NCBI RefSeq assembly: GCF_000429425.1
Contig: NZ_AUBV01000010.1
Location: 62,001-126,000, forward strand
Origin: Algoriphagus mannitolivorans DSM 15301
Lineage (GTDB): Bacteria; Bacteroidota; Bacteroidia; Cytophagales; Cyclobacteriaceae
Direction: 5' to 3'
Length of the DNA stretch: 64,000 nt
Positions 53,992-62,650 of this stretch are shown piece by piece (positions within the stretch are counted from its first letter, which is position 1; every line of letters starts with the position of its first letter). The notes beneath the pieces were generated by a model. It had not been told where the DNA came from. It did not search any database and saw only the letters and a program-made list of their open reading frames with translations. The translations under genes were made by a program, and so were the position numbers.

Positions 53992-54127
53992 CAGAGGGCA
54001 AGAGGCAATTGGCAATAAGCAAATGGCATTGGGCAAATGGCAATAAGCAAAATCCAATGACCAATGTCCAATAACCAATAACAAGTATCCAATAACTATC
54101 CTTCAAATCTCAAATCTCAAATTTCAA
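53992..54127. repeat. Heptad-pitch CAA tract
   Basis: About 20 units. CAA (rarely CAG or CAT) starts at 53992 and recurs at exact 7-bp steps to 54125, with only three units off register or lost. Between the putative porin and miaE genes. Confidence 0.88.
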
Positions 54128-54140
54128 ATCTTTAATTCCG

Positions 54141-54752
54141 ATGACTTGGGAAGAAAGCACAAAACAGAAAATGCTTCATTTGAAGCTTCCTACTGATCCG
54201 CGATGGGTGAGAATTGCGGAAATGCAAATTGAGGATATTCTGGTGGATCATGCTTATTGTGAGCAAAAAGCTGCCTCTTCTTGCATTTCGCTTATTGTAA
54301 GATTTAATGAGTTGGAGGAACTTGTTGATACTTTGACTCCGATCGTAGCCGAGGAATGGGGGCATTTTGAGCGGGTTTTGGAACAGCTCCGTAAAAGAGG
54401 GATGAAGTTTGGTCCTCAGCGCAAAGATGAATATGTGGCCAAATTGAATGAATTTGTCAAAAAGGGAGGAAGCAGAAAGGATCAACTGACCGAACATCTC
54501 CTGCTAAATGCCTTGATCGAGGCAAGAAGTTGTGAGCGTTTTAAGCTTTTGTCAAAAAATATTGCAGACTTGGAGCTCCAGAAGTTCTATTATGAATTGA
54601 TGATTTCTGAGGCGGGACATTATGTGACTTTTATTGATTTGGCTAGAAAGTATCAAGACCGAGAAAAAGTAGACAGACGTTGGCAGGAATGGCTTGACTA
54701 TGAAGCAAAAATCCTAAAAAGCATGGAGCCTAGAGGAGACCGCATGCATTGA
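54141..54752 (+). CDS. miaE: tRNA-(ms2io6A37)-hydroxylase
   Basis: 203 aa diiron ferritin-like protein. Iron ligands appear in AEEWGHFERVL (ExxH), the ARSCERFKLL helix and SEAGHYVTFIDLA (ExxH). It hydroxylates the isopentenyl group of ms2i6A37 in tRNA. It begins only 14 bp after the heptad tract, so its promoter must lie in or before the repeats. Confidence 0.93.
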   Translation: MTWEESTKQKMLHLKLPTDPRWVRIAEMQIEDILVDHAYCEQKAASSCISLIVRFNELEELVDTLTPIVAEEWGHFERVLEQLRKRGMKFGPQRKDEYVAKLNEFVKKGGSRKDQLTEHLLLNALIEARSCERFKLLSKNIADLELQKFYYELMISEAGHYVTFIDLARKYQDREKVDRRWQEWLDYEAKILKSMEPRGDRMH

Positions 54753-54913
54753 TTCTCCCAAATTCAAAATTTTAAGAGAACATAGATATGGAGGATTTTG
54801 GTTAATAAATCAATTAAAATCCTCCTGAATTCCGGCTTGGTTTTCCTTATTTGTTTAATATTAAATCTGTTTTTCAGAAAATACCTTTTAATCTGTTCTA
54901 AACCGAACACAAT

Positions 54914-56158
54914 ATGAATTTGATCGAGAATGTCCGCGAAGCTCTAAAGTCCGTCAAAGTTAATTTGCTGAGAACTGTGTTGACTGGAGCTATTATCGCT
55001 ATTGGTATATCTTCTTTGGTGGGTATGCTAACCGCGATTGATGGGATCAAAGCACAGATTGCGGAGAGTTTTGCAGGTTTAGGTGCCAATTCTTTTGATG
55101 TTCGCAATAAAGGACAAAGCGGAGGAAGGGTAGTTCAAGAAGGTAAAACAGAGAAAATTTATCCCAGAATCACTTACAGGGAAGCTAGCCAGTTTCAGGA
55201 AGAGTACAAGGAAATCGGTATTTCTACCATTTTTACTTCAGTGACCGGAATAGCAGAGGTGAAGCGTGGGTCTAAAAAAACAAACCCAAATACCCGTATC
55301 CGTGGAGGAGATGAAAATTATCTTTCCATCAAAGCCATGAAGCTGGCAAAAGGAAGGAATTTCAGCCAAATGGATATCAGATATGGTAGTTCTGTTGCGA
55401 TCATTGGAAAAGAGGTGGAAGAAACCCTCTTCAACGCCGGCGAAGATCCGATCAATGAAAAGATTACTTTTTTGGGAAAGCCCTACACGGTTATTGGGGT
55501 TTTGGATAAGCAAGGTGGAGTAGGTCAGGACCAAGGTGCGGACAGACAGATTTTAATTCCTGTTGAAAACGCTTCCCGCATGGATCTACGCGGCAATTTC
55601 AATTACAGAATTACCGGTGTAGCTTCTGATCCGGGCAAGATTGATTATGAAATGGGACAGGCAATCGGGATTATGCGAAAAATCCGACAGGATCGAGTGG
55701 CTCAAGAAGATTCATTTGAACTCACCAAAAGTCAGTCAGTAGCGGAGAGTTTGGAGGAAGTGGCCGGATACCTTCGAATAGGTGGATTTGGAATTGGATT
55801 TATTACGCTTTTGGGAGCCTCGATAGGTTTGATGAATATCATGTTGGTTTCTGTCACCGAACGAACACGGGAAATTGGAATCCGAAAGGCACTTGGCGCC
55901 ACGCCTCTACGAATCCGTCAGCAATTTTTGATTGAAGCCATTGTGATTTGCGTGATCGGCGGAATATTCGGGATGATGCTAGGTATCGCCATCGGAAATA
56001 TCATTGCCAACTTCATCGGTCCGGGAGGATTTTTGGTTCCTTGGCTATGGATGGTGGTTTCCTTTGGAATTTGTATAGCAGTAGGACTTTTAGCTGGATA
56101 CATCCCTGCATTCAAGGCGAGCAAGCTAGATCCTATAGAATCGCTACGATACGAATAA
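54914..56158 (+). CDS. ABC transporter permease (MacB/FtsX family)
   Basis: 414 aa. N-terminal helix (LLRTVLTGAIIAIGISSLVG), a MacB-type periplasmic core domain (residues 45-270), and three C-terminal helices of the FtsX fold, including GIGFITLLGASIGLMNIMLV and the conserved ERTREIGIRKALGAT loop. It probably works in efflux or lipoprotein-type mechanotransmission with an ATPase encoded elsewhere; none is adjacent. Followed by a strong terminator. Confidence 0.93.
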   Translation: MNLIENVREALKSVKVNLLRTVLTGAIIAIGISSLVGMLTAIDGIKAQIAESFAGLGANSFDVRNKGQSGGRVVQEGKTEKIYPRITYREASQFQEEYKEIGISTIFTSVTGIAEVKRGSKKTNPNTRIRGGDENYLSIKAMKLAKGRNFSQMDIRYGSSVAIIGKEVEETLFNAGEDPINEKITFLGKPYTVIGVLDKQGGVGQDQGADRQILIPVENASRMDLRGNFNYRITGVASDPGKIDYEMGQAIGIMRKIRQDRVAQEDSFELTKSQSVAESLEEVAGYLRIGGFGIGFITLLGASIGLMNIMLVSVTERTREIGIRKALGATPLRIRQQFLIEAIVICVIGGIFGMMLGIAIGNIIANFIGPGGFLVPWLWMVVSFGICIAVGLLAGYIPAFKASKLDPIESLRYE

Positions 56159-56179
56159 ATTAAGTTATTTTATGTTTCT

Positions 56180-56210
56180 TCAAAGCCTCATCCATGAGGC
56201 TTTGATTTTT
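56180..56210 (+). terminator. Intrinsic terminator after ABC permease
   Basis: TCAAAGCCTCAT / ATGAGGCTTTGA, perfect 12-bp stem with a 2-nt CC spacer (tight loop) and T5, 21 bp past the stop. Confidence 0.92.
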
Positions 56211-56331
56211 AGACCCTTGCAATTCGCTTCTTTAGCAAATTCTTCAAGAACTTTAGCGAGATTTGATCTCGAATTTAAAATTTTGGCCAATCCATATTTG
56301 ATTTTTGGTTCAATCTTTGGCCATTCTTTTC

Positions 56332-56339
56332 TACTTTTG
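56332..56339 (+). promoter_or_regulatory. -7 box of exopolysaccharide export genes
   Basis: TACTTTTG fits TAnnTTTG; TTTG at 56304-56307 lies 24 bp upstream. The start codon is at 56373. Confidence 0.5.
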
Positions 56340-56372
56340 CCAAGTTTTCTCAAAAACTCTATCTAATTATTT

Positions 56373-57197
56373 ATGCTTAAAATCCTAAAAGGAGCTGTTT
56401 TTGCACTTTTAATCTGGACGTCTTTCTCCTGCGTTTCCAACGAGAAAATCATCTATCTCCAGAATCTCGAAGGGAAGCAATCCATTGCCGAAGGAGAATT
56501 GATCACCTACGAAATTCCTGAATACAAGCTTCAGTACAATGACATCATTGACATCAATATTCAGACGGTCGATGATTTGCTGAAAAATGGTTTTAATACC
56601 AATAATGTCCCTTTTAATAATCAGATGGGAAATATCGCTGGCCAGGGCGGAGGGGATATTTATTACATGACTGGATATTCTGTGGATAAAAACGGAAATA
56701 TCCGGATTCCTATCGTAGGAGAAGTTTCCGTGAAGGACAAGACATTGGAGGAGGCAAGAGCCGAGATTGAAAAACGAATCAAGGATTTTGTAGTCACCGA
56801 AGTCTATGTCAAAGTAAAGCTGGGCGGGATTCGATACTCAGCTTTGGGAGAGTTTAGACGGCCTGGGAAGTTTGTGATTTTGCAGGATCGTATGACTATT
56901 CTGGAAGCTGTTGCCAATGCAGGAGATTTAACCAATTTGGCTAAAAGAGATGAAATATTACTTATTAGGCAATACCCAGAGGGAACCAAGCTTCATAAAA
57001 TCAACCTGAACGACCGACAGCTCGTAGCCTCGCCATTTTATTTTATCCAGCCGAATGATCAGTTGTATGCTGAGCCAATGAAGGTCAGAGAACTAGGAGC
57101 AGGTGAAAATGCTGCTCAGTCACTTTCCTTATTCATCTCAGCCATTACTGCTGCTGCGCTAATATTGAATTTAGTTATTGTTGCAAATAGAAACTAA
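56373..57197 (+). CDS. Polysaccharide export lipoprotein (Wza/OPX-like)
   Basis: 274 aa. Lipobox ending at Cys20 (WTSFSC), a polysaccharide export domain (residues about 45-150, VDKNGNIRIPIVGEVSVKDK), an SLBB domain (about 155-240, GEFRRPGKFVILQDRMTI) and a C-terminal transmembrane helix (LFISAITAAALILNLVIV). It should form the outer-membrane exit for an exopolysaccharide or capsule. Stop and next start overlap by one base, pairing it with the Wzc-like gene. Confidence 0.93.
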   Translation: MLKILKGAVFALLIWTSFSCVSNEKIIYLQNLEGKQSIAEGELITYEIPEYKLQYNDIIDINIQTVDDLLKNGFNTNNVPFNNQMGNIAGQGGGDIYYMTGYSVDKNGNIRIPIVGEVSVKDKTLEEARAEIEKRIKDFVVTEVYVKVKLGGIRYSALGEFRRPGKFVILQDRMTILEAVANAGDLTNLAKRDEILLIRQYPEGTKLHKINLNDRQLVASPFYFIQPNDQLYAEPMKVRELGAGENAAQSLSLFISAITAAALILNLVIVANRN

Positions 57198-59644
57198 TGT
57201 ACCCTAATTCACCACAAGTAAATCCTCAGCCACAGGCTCCATTTTTAGTTAATCAAGAGGATGAGATTGATTTGAAGGTTATTCTTTTCAACTACCTTCA
57301 GTATTGGCCGATCATTGTCCTTTTTGCCTTTTTGGGCCTTGTCAGTGCATTTTTGTTCAACAAATTCGCTACGCCAATCTTCAAAGTTGAGTCCACTGTA
57401 ATCGTCAAAGACGAAAACAATGCTTTAGGATCCGATTTATTTGCAAATGCAGGTTTGGTAGGATTGCAGGGGAAAAGCAACATCGAAAATGAAACCGGAA
57501 TCCTGAAGTCCTATTCATTGGCCATAGCAAGTCTGAATGAGCTAAATCTAAATGTTCGGTATTTCACAGATGAATTATTTAGAAAGCAACAATTGTATTC
57601 CAATAATCCCATTCTGGTCAATCCTGATTGGAAAAAACCTCAGGCCGTAGGGGGATTATTCAGACTCGAGGTTTTGGATGAGACCTCCTTTGAGCTTTCC
57701 ATCGAGGAAAATGTTTTCCAGCTTTTCAATCCTGCTGACCCTAATTACAAAACCGCTCTCGAAGGCTTGACACTTGGGAAATCTGTGTTCCAGTTTGGAG
57801 AGGCGATTCAGTCGGAATATTACAACTTCAAAGTTGATCAGGTATCTGCCCTTCCAGGTGAGGTAGTTTATTTCAGCTTGGTGGATACTCCTTCCTTGGC
57901 CTTGAAAATGGTGCAGGACTTGAATGTCGCTCCTACCAATAAGCAGAGTTCCATCCTGACGCTTAGCATGGAAACACCTCTCAGAAGAATGGGGGTGGAT
58001 TACCTGAATAAGCTGATGGAAACTTATCTGAAGCGTGAGCTGGATGAGAAAAACAGAACCTCAGAAAACACCATCCGATTTATTGATCAGCAGTTGAGCG
58101 GAATCACGGATTCTCTGAAATACTCCGAAACTAAACTTCAGCAGTACCGCTCCGAAAACAAGATTTTCAACCTTTCCCAGGAAGGCTCCGTGATTTTCCA
58201 GAGACTTCAGGAGCTTGAGAAGGAAAAAAGCCTAAATGAGATCAACCTAAAGTACCTACAAACCCTGAGAGACTACTTGGCCAGCGGGCAATCTGGGGAT
58301 TTGGTGGCTCCTTCCATCATTGGTACAGCCGATCCATTGCTGAATGCGCTTGTTCAAAACTTGTCAGAACTCCAGGCAGAGCGGGTTCGTCTTACCGCCA
58401 ATTTCTCGGAGCAAACACCACAGGTGAGAGACATCAATTCTAGAATCCAGAATACCTCCAAGGCATTGCAGGAAAACGTGAGTTCCGCTATTGTCAATAC
58501 TCAAAACCTGATTGCCAATCTTCAAGGTCAGATTCGCATGATTGAGCGGGACATCAATCAGCTTCCGGAGACCGAAAGAAAGCTTTTGGATTTTACCCGC
58601 CAGTTTACCATCAACGAGAACATTTACATTTACTTTTTACAGAAAAAGGCGGAAGCTGAGATTACCAAAGCCTCCAACATGCCGAGCAACCAAATTTTGG
58701 ACTTTGCCAAATCCGGTCAATTGCCTGTTGCTCCCAAAAAGTCTTTGAATTTGTTGATTGGATTGATTTTAGGATTGATTCTCCCAATCGGTTTTATTAC
58801 CATCAAGGATTTCTTGAATACAAAAGTGGAAGATCCAAAGGAATTGGAGAAGCAACTTAAAGTGCCTTTGATCGGGATGATTGGAAGAAATAGCTCTGAT
58901 GATTCTCTTCCAGTATTGAATTCCCCAAGATCTACAGTCACTGAGTCATTCCGATCATTACGGGCCGATTTGACGTATTTAAGCCCTCAAAAAGAAGGTC
59001 TTACCTTACTTTTCACCTCTTCGGTATCAGGAGAAGGAAAGACCTTTGTTTCGATGAATATGGCTTCCGTATTTTCCTTGCTAGGGAAAAAGACCATTCT
59101 TATTGGGTTGGATCTTCGAAAGCCAAGAATTGCTCAGGATTTCGGTCTGGTCAACGACAAAGGAATGAGTACTTGCTTGAGCAGCAATATTTATTGGAAA
59201 GAAGTAGTAAAGCCATCTGGTTTTGAGAATCTGGATGTGATCCTCTCAGGACCTATTCCTCCAAATCCGGCAGAATTGCTTCTTCAGGAGAAATTCTCCA
59301 AAATCATTTCGGAAATCAAGCAATCCTATGAAGTCGTGATTTTTGACTGTCCGCCAGTAGGCTTGGTTTCTGAGACTAAGGAGCTTTTTGCTTTCGCTGA
59401 TGTGAATTTCTATGTGTTCCGTCAAGGATATTCCATGAAAGGAAATTCTCAAATCGTGAACAATTTGGTAGAAAAAGGAGGGGTGACAAAGATGTATGGT
59501 GTCCTCAATGACTTGCATATCGACAAAGGCTACGGATATGGCTATGGGTATGGCTACGGATATGGCTACGGAGGCAACTCTTATGGATACCACGAGGAAG
59601 TTCAATTGCCTTGGTGGAAAAGGGCTTTGAACCGAAAAAAATAA
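57197..59644 (+). CDS. Wzc/GumC-like polysaccharide copolymerase with tyrosine kinase domain
   Basis: 815 aa. N-terminal Wzz domain with a first membrane helix near residue 35-55, a long coiled-coil periplasmic part, a second helix near 530-550, and a BY-kinase domain (about 570-770) with Walker A SSVSGEGKTFVSMNMA, Walker A' ILIGLDLRKPR and Walker B VVIFDCPPVGLV. The C-terminus carries seven Gly-Tyr pairs then NSYGYHEE, giving nine clustered Tyr for autophosphorylation. It controls polymer length with the Wza-like partner. Confidence 0.95.
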   Translation: MYPNSPQVNPQPQAPFLVNQEDEIDLKVILFNYLQYWPIIVLFAFLGLVSAFLFNKFATPIFKVESTVIVKDENNALGSDLFANAGLVGLQGKSNIENETGILKSYSLAIASLNELNLNVRYFTDELFRKQQLYSNNPILVNPDWKKPQAVGGLFRLEVLDETSFELSIEENVFQLFNPADPNYKTALEGLTLGKSVFQFGEAIQSEYYNFKVDQVSALPGEVVYFSLVDTPSLALKMVQDLNVAPTNKQSSILTLSMETPLRRMGVDYLNKLMETYLKRELDEKNRTSENTIRFIDQQLSGITDSLKYSETKLQQYRSENKIFNLSQEGSVIFQRLQELEKEKSLNEINLKYLQTLRDYLASGQSGDLVAPSIIGTADPLLNALVQNLSELQAERVRLTANFSEQTPQVRDINSRIQNTSKALQENVSSAIVNTQNLIANLQGQIRMIERDINQLPETERKLLDFTRQFTINENIYIYFLQKKAEAEITKASNMPSNQILDFAKSGQLPVAPKKSLNLLIGLILGLILPIGFITIKDFLNTKVEDPKELEKQLKVPLIGMIGRNSSDDSLPVLNSPRSTVTESFRSLRADLTYLSPQKEGLTLLFTSSVSGEGKTFVSMNMASVFSLLGKKTILIGLDLRKPRIAQDFGLVNDKGMSTCLSSNIYWKEVVKPSGFENLDVILSGPIPPNPAELLLQEKFSKIISEIKQSYEVVIFDCPPVGLVSETKELFAFADVNFYVFRQGYSMKGNSQIVNNLVEKGGVTKMYGVLNDLHIDKGYGYGYGYGYGYGYGGNSYGYHEEVQLPWWKRALNRKK
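59528..59569 (+). repeat. Hexanucleotide repeat coding Gly-Tyr
   Basis: Seven tandem GGNTAN hexamers (for example GGCTAC, GGATAT) inside the Wzc-like gene. Gain or loss of units would change Tyr number without a frameshift. Confidence 0.9.
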
Positions 59645-59658
59645 TAAGGCTTCCAATT

Positions 59659-59694
59659 AAGGGCGAGGATCAATGGCTTCCTAGCCCTTTTTTA
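59659..59694 (+). terminator. Intrinsic terminator after Wzc-like gene
   Basis: AAGGGC-AGG / CCT-GCCCTT stem with one internal mismatch and a long loop, followed by a T run. It lies 15 bp past the stop. Confidence 0.7.
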
Positions 59695-59895
59695 ATCCGT
59701 AATCCTTCTATTTTTCTGAATTTCCGATCTTCTAATATTTTTTGTTTTTGATTACCAGTAAATTGCAGTATAAACTTATTTTCTAATTAATTTCTGAGAA
59801 AAATTATTTTTTTAATCCCAAAACTATATTTTCTTTGCGACTCAATTCAGCCATGGAAGCTGTCCGGTTTAAATCTGCCGTGGCAGTTCCTTTTT

Positions 59896-59903
59896 TAACT
59901 TTG
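59896..59903 (+). promoter_or_regulatory. -7 box of unknown gene at 59912
   Basis: TAACTTTG fits TAnnTTTG and ends only 8 bp before the ATG, so the mRNA would have almost no leader. A small palindrome CTGCCGTGGCAG lies just upstream (59875-59886). Confidence 0.5.
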
Positions 59904-59911
59904 TTTTTAAT

Positions 59912-60475
59912 ATGAAAAGCTATTTTAATAAGTTAATTACTGGGTATTCTTTAGAGAAAAAAGAAGTAAATGGCCAAAAATACCTTTTCAAGTATAGAGG
60001 CAAATTAACTTTCTTCGATCCGGTTTTGATGATTCAGGAGTGTAGGTATCGGGCAACCGACTCAAAAGTACAAACCTATGAAATGATAGGTTCTTGCTCT
60101 GATATTCAAAAACTTCTTCCTAAACCTCCTCAAGCAAGTAAGCCTTCTGTTATTTGTGAATTTAAAAAGGATGATCAGAAATGGTTAGTTTCCAGATTTG
60201 CCTTAAAAAATGAAAACAGATCCGTCAGTCATTATCGATTTGAAGTCGATGGTGAATTTATCGGGGGCTTATACCGGATTTATGATAATGGTAACAATAT
60301 GCTCAACCATGCCCTGAAAATCGCATCAGCACAGGGGACTACACTTTCACTTTCTGCCGAAAAACTTATCTGGAAATCCAAAACCGGAGAAGAGGTTTTT
60401 GTTGAAAAATTCGGTCATACCCAAATATGGGTTTGGACACAACCTGTTTTGGAACTGGTTTCCTTGGAGAAATAA
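59912..60475 (+). CDS. Protein of unknown function in exopolysaccharide locus
   Basis: 187 aa, not recognised. No signal peptide or membrane helix. It reads as a mostly beta-strand protein (YLFKYRGKLTFFDP, SHYRFEVDGEFIGGLYRIYD, FGHTQIWVWTQPVLELV), perhaps with two related halves. The base composition looks more AT-rich than the flanking polysaccharide genes, and it is isolated by a terminator before it and about 400 bp after it, hinting at later acquisition. Confidence 0.6.
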   Translation: MKSYFNKLITGYSLEKKEVNGQKYLFKYRGKLTFFDPVLMIQECRYRATDSKVQTYEMIGSCSDIQKLLPKPPQASKPSVICEFKKDDQKWLVSRFALKNENRSVSHYRFEVDGEFIGGLYRIYDNGNNMLNHALKIASAQGTTLSLSAEKLIWKSKTGEEVFVEKFGHTQIWVWTQPVLELVSLEK

Positions 60476-60881
60476 AGAGCAAAAAAACACAGGTAAAGTA
60501 CAGGTTCAATGGTATGAAAATCCTTCAAAAAATTATGCCTTATAATGAGTACAAAAATTACTCACTATGGCTATCTTTGAGCCTGTAAATATGATTTAAA
60601 TGTCGATTCTGATGGAATTGACTGTTTTTTAACTAAGAATACTAATATCAGATTTATCTGATTCTTTACTCAGAAAAAGTACACGTTAAGACCAAATAGA
60701 ATCCGGGAAAAAGCTAGTCGATAGGTCTAAATTCAGGCTTTTGATCATTTCTTTTTTTCCAAAAATTCTAGACTGGGACTGAAAGGGCGAAGCTGTATCT
60801 GACCTATACCATTATCCCTATTTTTTCCCGAGCTTGAACGACTAAATTTGGTTGTTAAGCTCATCTCCAAAAATCTCCTTC
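60476..60881. other. Intergenic region before guanylyltransferase gene
   Basis: About 400 bp AT-rich. One short inverted repeat, TGAGTA / TACTCA, lies near 60546-60562. A TAAATTTG box (listed separately) is the only clear promoter element. No gene seen. Confidence 0.4.
60843..60850 (+). promoter_or_regulatory. -7 box of mannose-1-phosphate guanylyltransferase gene
   Basis: TAAATTTG fits TAnnTTTG, 31 bp before the ATG at 60882. No clear upstream TTTG. Confidence 0.45.
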
Positions 60882-61880
60882 ATGTCGATTGTTAATGTTA
60901 TTCTCTCCGGAGGAGTAGGTTCCAGGATTTGGCCTTTATCCCGAAAAAGCAGACCCAAGCAATATCTGCCCATTTTTAAGGGAGCGACTCTTTTTCAAAA
61001 AACTGTTGCTAGAAATACCTCTTTTTGCGATCAGGTTTTGGTGGTGGGAAGTATTGATAATTACCAACTTTCCAGACAAGATCTTCAAAGCACTGGGATA
61101 GAAGATTTTAAAGAGATTATTGAAGCTTGTCCAAGAAATACTGCGGCGGCGATAGCTTTTGCGGCTTTTGCCTGTCAAGGTGAGGATATTTTGTTTGTAA
61201 CTCCATCTGATCATTTGATCGAATCAGGTGATGCTTATATGAAGGCCGTAAACCGAGCTCTTGAATTGGCCAAAGAAGGGTATATCGTCACTTTCGGATT
61301 AAAACCCACCAAACCTGAAACAGGCTTTGGATATATCGAGGCAGAAGGGGAGAATGTCAGAAGTTTCCGGGAAAAACCTGATCAGGAAACTGCCCAAGAG
61401 TTTATACAAAAGGGAAATTTCTACTGGAATTCCGGGATGTTTTGTTTCCAAGCAGGAGTATTTCTGGAAGAACTGAAAAAATTTGAGCCTAAGGTCTTTG
61501 AGGCTTCCAAAAAGGTATTTGATGAGGCTAAAGAAGGGAAGTTTGACGAAGAGTTGTCTCTTCAAATTCCATCTATTTCTGTGGATTATGCGGTAATGGA
61601 AAAAACACAGAAGATTAAGGTGGTTCCTTCAAATTTTGCCTGGTCAGATATGGGGAGTTTTGAGGCCATTTATGAATACAATCAAGCTCAAGGCTATCCT
61701 ATAGATTCCAATGGAAATATGGTTATTGGTTCAGAATTACATACTGAGTTTGTGGGGATGTCCAATAGTATATTGATCTGCACTGCAGATGCGATTTTGG
61801 TATTGAATAAGGAAAAAGCCCAGGACGTGAAGAAGGTGTATGAGAGGTTGGAGAAGGAGAAGCCGGATTTAGTGGAATAG
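60882..61880 (+). CDS. manC: Mannose-1-phosphate guanylyltransferase
   Basis: 332 aa from the ATG at 60882 (MSIVNVILSGGVGSRIWPLS); a TTG ten codons upstream is less likely. Nucleotidyltransferase signature GGVGSRIWPLSRKSRPKQYL, EACPRNTAAAIAFAA, TPSDHLI, GFGYIEAEG, FYWNSGMFCF, and VDYAVMEKT. It makes GDP-mannose, the precursor for GDP-fucose made by the enzyme encoded at 63227. It lacks the C-terminal isomerase domain of bifunctional enzymes. The repeat array starts 27 bp after its stop. Confidence 0.94.
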   Translation: MSIVNVILSGGVGSRIWPLSRKSRPKQYLPIFKGATLFQKTVARNTSFCDQVLVVGSIDNYQLSRQDLQSTGIEDFKEIIEACPRNTAAAIAFAAFACQGEDILFVTPSDHLIESGDAYMKAVNRALELAKEGYIVTFGLKPTKPETGFGYIEAEGENVRSFREKPDQETAQEFIQKGNFYWNSGMFCFQAGVFLEELKKFEPKVFEASKKVFDEAKEGKFDEELSLQIPSISVDYAVMEKTQKIKVVPSNFAWSDMGSFEAIYEYNQAQGYPIDSNGNMVIGSELHTEFVGMSNSILICTADAILVLNKEKAQDVKKVYERLEKEKPDLVE

Positions 61881-61907
61881 TTCGCTCGTAGGCTCCTTGA
61901 AATTGTA

Positions 61908-62133
61908 ACACGGAGTTACACCGAGGATACACTGAGTTTCACAGAGTGCTCGCAAGCTCGCATATCTTTTCTAGACACAGAGGATCACTGAGGTGACACG
62001 GAGGACCACAGAGTTTGCTCGCAAGCTCGCGGGATTTGTTACACGGAGTTACATCGAGGATACACTGAATTTCACAGAGTGCTCGCAAGCTCGCGGGATT
62101 TGTACCACAGAGTTACATTGAGGAGGGACAGAG
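61908..62133 (+). repeat. CACGGAG repeat array, left arm
   Basis: Four degenerate units of about 55-65 bp at 61908, 61975, 62041 and 62104. Each contains three to four roughly 11-bp submotifs (ACACGGAGTT, ACACCGAGGAT, ACACTGAGTTTC, ACAGAG), and the first three end with GCTCGCAAGCTCGC. The orientation is the reverse complement of the array beyond 62190. Confidence 0.88.
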
Positions 62134-62269
62134 TAAAATATAGTCCGTTTTAAACCTGCTTGATAGAGCCGCTCACTAGTTTTAATACTGTTATAAACTC
62201 CGTGAGATTCCGTGTGTACTCCGAGTACCTCCGTGATCTAAAGAAACACCTTTCTCTCCTAAAATAAGA

Positions 62270-62644
62270 ATGCTTCTAAAAGAAGACCTTACTGAACAAA
62301 TCTTGAATTGTGCTTTTAAAGTGCATTCAAAACTTGGTCCAGGCCTTCTTGAATCTGCCTATCAAGCTTGCCTAAAATATGAACTGGAGAAATTAGGCCT
62401 TGATGTTAAATCTCAAGTTCCAGTACCGTTAGTTTATGAAGAGATAAGACTTGAGTGTGGCTACAGAATTGATTTGCTCGTTGAGGACCAAGTAATTGTT
62501 GAATTGAAAACTGTCGAGCAAATAACAGATGTTCACAAAGCCCAAGTTTTAACCTATTTGAAATTTTCTGGATACAGAGTTGGTTTATTGCTGAATTTCA
62601 GGACAAAAAGTCTTGTAAACGGAATTAATCGATTCATCATATAA
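62270..62644 (+). CDS. GxxExxY family protein (PD-(D/E)XK nuclease fold)
   Basis: 124 aa. The family motif is G25LLESAY31. The nuclease-type core is intact: Asp68 in GYRIDLLVED, then Glu78 and Lys80 in VIVELKTV, followed by HKAQVLTYLKFSGY. Members are annotated as GxxExxY proteins of unknown function. The gene is immediately flanked by CTCCGTG-type repeats on both sides (62196-62235 and 62651-63215), with the opposite-orientation array farther left. It interrupts an exopolysaccharide gene cluster and so looks like part of a repeat-associated insertion; mobility or repeat binding is inference. Confidence 0.9.
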   Translation: MLLKEDLTEQILNCAFKVHSKLGPGLLESAYQACLKYELEKLGLDVKSQVPVPLVYEEIRLECGYRIDLLVEDQVIVELKTVEQITDVHKAQVLTYLKFSGYRVGLLLNFRTKSLVNGINRFII

Positions 62645-62650
62645 ACAAAT

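Noticed and set aside
61881..62269. Insertion sequence flanking the GxxExxY gene
   Set aside because: No transposase, no target-site duplication seen; only short repeat arrays. Kept as a repeat finding instead.
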